Shown here: positions 57,990 to 64,000 of the stretch, piece by piece
How the letters are laid out: every line of letters begins with the position of its first letter
Position numbering within the stretch: the first letter of the stretch is position 1
Source of the DNA: Sialis fuliginosa
Lineage: Eukaryota > Arthropoda > Insecta > Megaloptera > Sialidae
Length of the DNA: 64,000 nucleotides
Assembly (NCBI GenBank): GCA_961205875.1
Contig: OY540814.1
Coordinates: 13,250,993 to 13,314,992 of the forward strand
Reading direction: 5' to 3'
Notes under the pieces: model-generated
Told to the model about the DNA's origin: nothing
Database searches by the model: none
The model's input: only the letters and a program-made list of their open reading frames with translations
Program-made: the position numbers and the translations under genes

Positions 57990-58130
57990 TTTCATAAATT
58001 ATTAATAGCCACGAACATGCACAGAAAAATAATCTAACCATTGGCAAAAACCGCATTGAAATCGGTTCAGTAATTCCCGAGTATAAGAGCTTCATACAAA
58101 CGAACATTCATTTTTTTTATATATAGAGAT
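57990..58130 (+). repeat. Retroposon 3'-end-like fragment
   Basis: AACCGCATTGAAATCGGTTC, AGTAATTCCCGAGTATAAGA, GCTTCATACAAACGAACATT and TATATATAGAGATAAAC follow the classic tail of insect RTE-like elements ('gaaatcggt.cagta.ttc.gag...acaaac...tatatagag'). Truncated. Confidence 0.6.
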
Positions 58131-58479
58131 AAACATATATTTTAGGGCATTATATTTCGCTAACGGAGAAAGATATTTAAATGTGCAATAATATAAATTG
58201 AATGAAAATGAATGAAATACCTAAGAAAGCTGTTTTTTTATTTTAAAATTTTAAAAATGGACTTACATTATTGTAAAGTAACGAGATGTACTGATTTTGA
58301 AAACTTTTAAATGTATACTAAACGTAAAAAAATCGCCTTCAGAATATTATTTTATTAGAACGTCTAAAATTTAGTAAAACTTTGAGTATTATTGATATTA
58401 CTATTATATTTGTATTTGTTCCAACTAAAGTACATTGAACTTCTTAATAAATAACAAGCCCAGTACTGTATTCGTCTCC

Positions 58480-58670
58480 CCACTAACGCCATGCTTGGAC
58501 ATGAAATTCAGCGCGCACAGGGCACGTCACGTTAGCCGTAATGACGTCCGGATTCTAGCCGATGTTATCCTGTGAATCCTTGTAGATCGGTATGAGAAAG
58601 GACGTGAACACGTCCCCACAATCCTTCGATTTCTGTTATTCATTTTGTTCGGCGCGAACGATTAAGAAAA
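58480..58670. other. GC-richer single-copy island
   Basis: Contains TCTCCCCACTAACGCCATGC, CGCGCACAGGGCACGTCACG and TAATGACGTCCGGATTCTAG, then CGTGAACACGTCCCC. No frame or repeat partner. Palindromic GGACGTGAACACGTCC at about 58600-58615. Candidate conserved non-coding element. Confidence 0.35.
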
Positions 58671-58922
58671 GAAAATGTAAGACTTATAGATGGTCCTTTT
58701 TGAATGCATTTTAAACGAAGTGAAATTGAAGTTTGTTTAGGTAATTTATTTAATCAATTTCGGTCCTGATTTTGAATAGTACATGATTATTTGAATTAGA
58801 TTGATTACTTTAAAGTATTTTTAAATAAACCAATCGATCCCAGCTATATTTGAAAATCTATCATCATATTTTACATTTTTTTAACAAACAAATAAAATCC
58901 AGAACGATTTGTATTTCCTTAA

Positions 58923-59350
58923 AGGGGTTGCATCTAATGTATTAACTAATTTTTGACAATTTTGTATTGGCTTAAATGATGTATAAACATCTTAAAAATG
59001 ATATTAAAAAGTAATTAATAAACGAAATTTTTTTATTTTTTTTATTTTTAGAACTAACCTTCAAAAATGTCTGAACAAACAAAACAACCTAGATGATTAA
59101 ATTAGTGAAAAATGAGTGATAATGAGAATATGGGAATGTAAAGGGACACTGTAATTTGGTCTCAAGCCAAAACAGAAGCAAAATAAGCAACCGAAAACCG
59201 CCAAACCGATATAGTCTCTAAAAAAAATCGGAACTCGTCTACATTTGCATAAGTATAAAAAAAAATGTTCTGAGACATGTATAATAAACCCTCGAAATTT
59301 CATTTGATTTCCTAAATCCTAAAAAAAAAAATTATTTTAAATGTAACCCT
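58923..59350. mobile_element. TTAA-flanked element (GGGGTTACAT ends), copy 3
   Basis: AGGGGTTGCATCTAATGTAT at the left, ATGTAACCCT at the right, TTAA on both sides (58919-58922 and 59351-59354). The interior matches 18464-18933 near both ends but not in the centre, which holds an unrelated GC-richer part (59100-59260). The 68-codon minus-strand frame at 59097-59303 is not shared with the sister copy. Confidence 0.8.
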
Positions 59351-59818
59351 TTAAATTATAATATTTAATAAGTAGGTACTTTAATGAGTATCAAAATAAA
59401 CAAATTCTATTTCAGTTAATTGTTTCACTTCTGGGTATAAAACATGTCTTATTGACTCATAAAAACCTTGAGTGACTTGATATTATTTCAATCAAACATT
59501 TAAAAAAACAAATCGATTAAGAACCAAAGGAGCTATGTCAGTAAAAGACACCATCCTACTGATATCAATAACTATCATTCATCAAGAATAATTCACTAAG
59601 AAACATTTGGAAGTTTTTATGTTATGTAATTTATTTTTAACTTTTCCCATATATTTGAAATCAAAAATCAATACCCCGGTATTATTCTAGTTAATATTAT
59701 ACCGTCAAGAAAAATACTGCAATAATAAGAAACCATAACTGACAGAAAATTCCTTATGGCTGCCAATTCACTCGAACATTACATGTATGTAAAAAATTAA
59801 TGAAGGTGTATGTATGTA

Positions 59819-61275
59819 CACGGAGAGAAAAATCTTAGAAAAATTACTGTGCTCTGCACTATAAACGATGTGCGAAAGTCGAATATGGTCAATTTTATAC
59901 GGTAAAATAAGAAAAATTAAAATTCATAATATAAAAAGTAAAGGACACAATAGTATTTTTTAAAATACAGGCCAGCGAAATTTATAAAACAGCACAGTAA
60001 AAAGTTCCTATCTCGACAAATTTGTATTTTTTAATTGTTTTTCTTAAAAAAAATGCTATTTAAGTTGATGTAAATTATTAGGCGGTCTGATAAATTTTAC
60101 AATACTGACTTATAAAATTCAATGATATTTCAAAGATATCTGGCAAAAGCAGAAAGAAAGAAAAAGACAGAAGATACCAATTATGTTGAAAACACAAAAA
60201 CTAAAAATGTGATATCTCATTAACTGTTTATCGTGGAGATGTATGTATGGTTTTATTTTGTTTGTAAAACGATTCTCTAAAAATCATACGCATCATGTCT
60301 AGATCTCAGATTTATGGTTTTCGATATATCTTAATGGAAAGTTAGGATATAAAGCAAATTTTACTATCAGCATAAACAAGGTAGTAAGGTTCGAGTACAG
60401 TCGGCTATTTTCGATCTTCCGACGGCCTATAAGCTGACAGTTACATACATATTTAGAATGTATATTTGTTTTAAAAGTACATATTGTAATTGTGTAGTGT
60501 TTTCTATTTTAAAGATATTTTTCTATGTTATCGTGATTGTAAAGTATTATATTTTAATTTATATTCAAAATTGTTTTTAGTGTGAATAATATTTAAAGCG
60601 GGACGTGTAGCATATTTAGATTTAAAATGGCTATGATTGTTTTTATTTTATTAAAATTATTGTTTTGTGCGAATTTTAAATGAATGTGGGTGATAAATGT
60701 TTTACAATAATGTTTTGTTCGGTTTTAATGTGTTATTTTTAGAAGTTTTATTTGTAAAATAAGTTTTGACAGATATAGGTTAGTTTAGATTTTAGATATT
60801 GAAAATACGTTATTTTATATTTAATTTGTTCTGTGAATCGGTCTCTTTGCACATGTATTGGTTGTCATATCTTTATGTAAATTGTTCTACAACTATATTT
60901 GTAAACTATTATTAGTTGTAAAATTCAAAACAATGTATATTATATAAATAAATCGATAACTTTCTTAAAATGAAATTGCTTTTTATTGTTTTTACCTTTC
61001 TGTTTGAAAAAAAAAATAATAAGCTATAGAAATTTTACTGAATCGGTAAGGCCGGTAAGGCAGTTTTCTGATACAGCGTTCCAAAAATTACCATGCTAGC
61101 ACCGTAATTTCTACCGTGATAAAAAAGCAATTTATATAATGTAAGCACTGATAATTTTTATATGGACGTATAAATATTTTTTACTTGTATCGTCGATTGC
61201 GCACGCATTATAAGAGAGCACAGTAATTTTTCTAAGATTTTCTGTATAAAAATTATCATGACTTTTCTCTCTGTG
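59819..61275. mobile_element. 1.46-kb element with CACGGAGAGAAAA ends
   Basis: The left end CACGGAGAGAAAAATCTTAG plus AAAAATTACTGTGCTCT is inverted at the right as AGAGCACAGTAATTTTTCTA plus AGATTTTCTGTATAAAAATT, then TTTTCTCTCTGTG. The right copy carries a ~20-bp insertion in the arm. A further inner match (GATGTGCGAAAGTCGA against the complement of GTCGATTGCGCACGC) extends the TIR to about 65 bp. TA lies on both sides (59817-59818 and 61276-61277). The interior has no frame above 62 codons, so it is non-autonomous. 60370-60450 (AAGGTTCGAGTACAGTCGGC, CCGACGGCCTATAAGCTGAC) is GC-richer. CAC ends make a CACTA-like class possible. Confidence 0.82.
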
Positions 61276-61329
61276 TATATATAAATTTAAAAAACCATCA
61301 TAAAACCAATATCGAATCACTGATCACCT

Positions 61330-61690
61330 CCAATCTCCCAATAATTACACTTTTGGGTAAAACAGCGGGCATCAACCCCGAACCAAGCCAATCACCGGCA
61401 GACAGACATCCCGGAACCGATGTACCAATAACGACGTGCGAGGCAACGCATTTACGCCAGAGTATAATTCATCCTTCCGTGTGTTTAAGCTGGCGGATAC
61501 GTGCGCCATCACCGCACCCAAGGATTCCCTCAGGATGAATGAAGTCCTTTCCCTCTTTGTCTCCTTCTATCTTTGTCTAGGAGCCCGATAAAACTTTATA
61601 ACCGCGTCGATTCTCATCGTATACAATTAGTTTTCGTCAGCATGTTGGCAACCGTGCGATTAACTCTATAGGTTTAACGTGTCTGTTATC
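61330..61690. other. GC-rich single-copy island
   Basis: About 360 bp of unusually GC-rich, unrepeated sequence (CAAGCCAATCACCGGCAGAC, GACGTGCGAGGCAACGCATT, GGCGGATACGTGCGCCATCA). A 61-codon frame at 61353-61538 shows no recognised domain and no start context. It starts about 50 bp after the 1.46-kb element. The largest candidate for conserved regulatory DNA or a missed exon. Confidence 0.35.
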
Positions 61691-61884
61691 TTGGTGGGTC
61701 GAAGGAGAGAATGAAAAACGATGTGATTAATAGACGGTTTTAATATCGGTTCTAATGTTGATACATATGTAATTGGAGAGAGGTCCTTTTCAGAAAAAAA
61801 ACTATTAATTCAATATTCCGTTCTACTAGTTAGTTATCAATAAAGCATAGAAGTATTTCATCATAAAATTCTTTTAACTCATGC

Positions 61885-62067
61885 AGTCCTCGTTCCCGGC
61901 TTTAAATTTTGAAATAAAAAATAATCCTCTGAAACTTCGTGAGTGGATTTATTTTGGCGTAACCTACAACTTTTTTATCTTCGAAAATTCTGAGAATTGG
62001 GGCGTTTTTGACGAAAGTTTCAGAGGAGTATTTTTTATTTCAAAATTTAAAGCCGGGACTGAGGACT
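61885..62067. mobile_element. 183-bp foldback MITE (AGTCCTC ends)
   Basis: The left arm AGTCCTCGTTCCCGGCTTTA through AATCCTCTGAAACTT (about 54 bp) pairs almost perfectly with the right arm AAGTTTCAGAGGAGTATTTT through AAAGCCGGGACTGAGGACT. The short loop is GC-richer. The 63-codon frame at 61881-62072 exists only because both arms are free of stops. Class unassigned; no 8-bp duplication seen. Confidence 0.85.
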
Positions 62068-62069
62068 TA

Positions 62070-63500
62070 TGATCATGCAATGTAGAATTTTTTACTGGTG
62101 ATAAATATTATTATCAAAAAATATGTGATTCTAAATTTTGACAGTAGTTAGAATAAATCGAGATGTAACAATATTTAATAATAATTATTATTTAAAAAAC
62201 TATTATAATGAGTATTTGAAACCTGCTATGATCGGTCTATCAGCAACATCCCAACTAGTCTAATGTCTGCCGACATTTAGCGTCAAATAAAAAAATCTGA
62301 ATAAAGTACGGTTATATTCATATTAATATACAAATAATTTGACAGAATAATAAATTATTTTCATTATTATTTTTTGAATTTCTCGACGTCTTGAAACGAA
62401 CTTATCTTACCACGCGAGTTTTCAACTCTTCTAAACTACCTTTTCTTTTTCTTCTCACTTTTGACATGCACATACGTATGAAGTTTTCATAATAACATAA
62501 CACATCCAATTTCAATTTAAAGTCATGTCTTGCATGAAGACGTTTCAAAAGTTACGTAGTAATTTTTCAAAACTGAATATTAAAAACATGAAAAGCGAAG
62601 ATCCCAATTCAGTAATTTTATTTTTAGCTTATATCGCTGTTTACACAAACTTTCAAACAATATAAAATCTGAACTCTCAAACAGTATATTATTATATAAT
62701 TCACGACCTTATTTATACGTTGTACATCAATTTATTAGTATCAATAAATAAAGCATTAACCCTCCAACGGTGGTGCCAAGTTTTTCAGACCATATATATT
62801 TATAAGGGTAGTTTAAAATAGTTTTAGAGGCTGATTAAAAATAGTAATATTAGCTAATTAAAGCTCAAAGTAACTAATGTTTATTTTAAATTTTAATATT
62901 TTACAAATTATTATATAATACATATAACACTAATATAACTCCAGTGCATCAACTCTGATAAAATTTTCCAACAATTCATAAATACGTATATTACAAAATT
63001 AAACAAATATTGTAACAAATCTAGTCATAAAAAATCACCACTAAATTAATATAATATCTATTATTATTTATCATTGAAAAATGTTTAATTATGATATGTA
63101 CTATAAATGTTATCACACTTACAAATTTACTTTCTGAAACATCTGCGTATCAATTATTTGTTTGTGATAATATTCTGATTTAATTAAATCTTCGCTCTAA
63201 TGCTTCAACACAAGTATATGTCAACATAACTTTGCAAGTAGTTTGCAGTCGGTTTAATGGGTATTCCACGTTCATGTATTATAATACTTGAAGTGCTCGT
63301 AGTTGAAAGAAATAGTAGAGCAGAACTGTATTGTCTGCTGGTCTTTTATAACATTGTCTCACACGTTTGCTCAAATGTAAAGCTTTCAAAAGAAATATAT
63401 TTATTAGTAAAGTGGATCAGATTGTTTAACTTATAACGGTTTATAGTGGGACAGTGTTAAATGGATTTCTATTAACTTTGTAATTTTGATGGCAGTAAAG
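62070..63500. other. AT-rich non-coding DNA
   Basis: No gene. 62757-62794 (AACCCTCCAACGGTGGTGCC, AAGTTTTTCAGACCATATAT) resembles 571-612 and may be an end of a dispersed element. Confidence 0.45.
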
Positions 63501-63506
63501 TACATA

Positions 63507-63910
63507 GGGTGTCCCGCAAACATACAGACAAACTTTCAGGAGTTGTCGAGGACATTAAAACAATCGCTTTTTGTCAATAAACCCATGTTCGCAAACGAGC
63601 TGTTTTAGCAGTAGAGTTAAAGAAAGGATAGTAGATAAATATACCAATAAATATAATCATAAAAACATGTAATAAACATAAAATGTTTCGATGCACCCTG
63701 GAGCAGAAATTGTGTATTTTGATAGGTTGCATTCTTTATAACTTTTGATCAGCATACTTTTAGCTATTATTTCCATACAAAATTTCAACCATAAGGTAAA
63801 TGCTCCACTCGTTTACGGACGTGGTTTTTTTTAACAAAAAGCGATTGTTTTAACCCTGAACTCAAAAACAGATAAACTATTAGCATCGACTTTGTAAATT
63901 GGCTCACTTG
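63507..63910. mobile_element. Probable mariner-type MITE near the window end
   Basis: TA (63505-63506) then GGGTGTCCCGCAAACATACA, the characteristic start of invertebrate mariner-like MITEs. Perfect 20-bp internal inverted repeats, TTAAAACAATCGCTTTTTGT (63555-63574) and its complement (63834-63853). The right terminus is degenerate, so the end coordinate is approximate. Confidence 0.6.
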
Positions 63911-64000
63911 CTCTTTCGAAAACTATACTTTACTTATAGAGCTATAAACTTTTTGGAAGACAATTTTAATTATTCACCTTGTAAAGATATGTTATTTGTA

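Noticed and set aside
61881-62072. 63-codon open frame
   Set aside because: It lies exactly over a foldback MITE; its two ends are reverse complements of each other, so the frame is a by-product of the palindrome.
1-64000. tRNA genes or tRNA-derived SINE heads
   Set aside because: I looked for GGTTCGAATCC-like B boxes with upstream A boxes and found none convincing; GGTTCGAG at about 60388 lacks the rest of a tRNA fold.

Overview
The window looks like non-coding nuclear DNA of an arthropod, most probably an insect. It is very AT-rich (roughly 70-75% by eye). It has many short TATG/TACA and TTTG microsatellites, a few short TTAGG-type motifs, and retroposon fragments of the kind common in insect genomes: ends carrying a CGCGGCTTCGCTCGCG motif, GACAGACA tails, and segments resembling 'cggctaaaccgttgagctgat...atagcttgcatc'. 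I cannot fix the order; Lepidoptera or Hemiptera would fit. I see no convincing host protein-coding gene, tRNA, rRNA or CRISPR array. All open frames are at most 109 codons, and nearly all fall in AT-rich sequence or inside repeats. The region is best read as a large intron or gene desert.

What the window does contain is a dense landscape of small non-autonomous transposons, many with terminal inverted repeats (TIRs) that can be paired by eye. (a) TA-flanked, Tc1/mariner-like: a five-member AGGTACTGGCACC family (1461, 23018, 33725, 35313, 48544), single elements at 1962, 8079, 13039, 15592, 15967 and 30713, probable ones at 24255 and 63507, and a Stowaway-type element at 11476-11707. (b) hAT-like: 4956-5499 with a perfect 8-bp target duplication, 25237-25462, and a decayed 3.3-kb element at 20994-24251. 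(c) TTAA-flanked: GGGGTTACAT elements at 18464 and 58923 with a relative at 2318, and a CCC...GGG element at 54968-55763. (d) Elements ending CAC...GTG: 9114-9282, 43874-44977, 59819-61275 and perhaps 19033-19625. (e) Foldback elements of unknown class: 47009-47438 (GATC-rich), 61885-62067, 42813-43047, 27131-27435, 12845-13007 and 29178-29339.

Nested insertions are frequent: a TA-family element lies inside the 3.3-kb hAT, a GGGGTTACAT element splits a GCGCAC-rich repeat, and a dispersed retroposon sits inside the TTAA element at 54968. Retroposon fragments occur throughout (15343, 16855, 32360, 33335, 34213, 46640, 48276, 49751, 55142 and others).

Between transposons lie GC-richer, apparently single-copy islands of 100-350 bp (4465, 24960, 33000, 37200, 39290, 54160, 58480, 61330). 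These are the best candidates for conserved regulatory DNA or missed exons.

The most unusual items are the 1.1-kb CACTG element, whose subterminal zones are arrays of ACACACTT half-sites around a decayed, apparently captured coding segment; the 430-bp GATC-studded foldback; the Stowaway-like element with plant-style termini; a ~22-bp-period TGCTCA tandem array; and a foldback with inverted arms of more than 200 bp (30713-31529). All coordinates and repeat matches were found by eye; none was confirmed by alignment.
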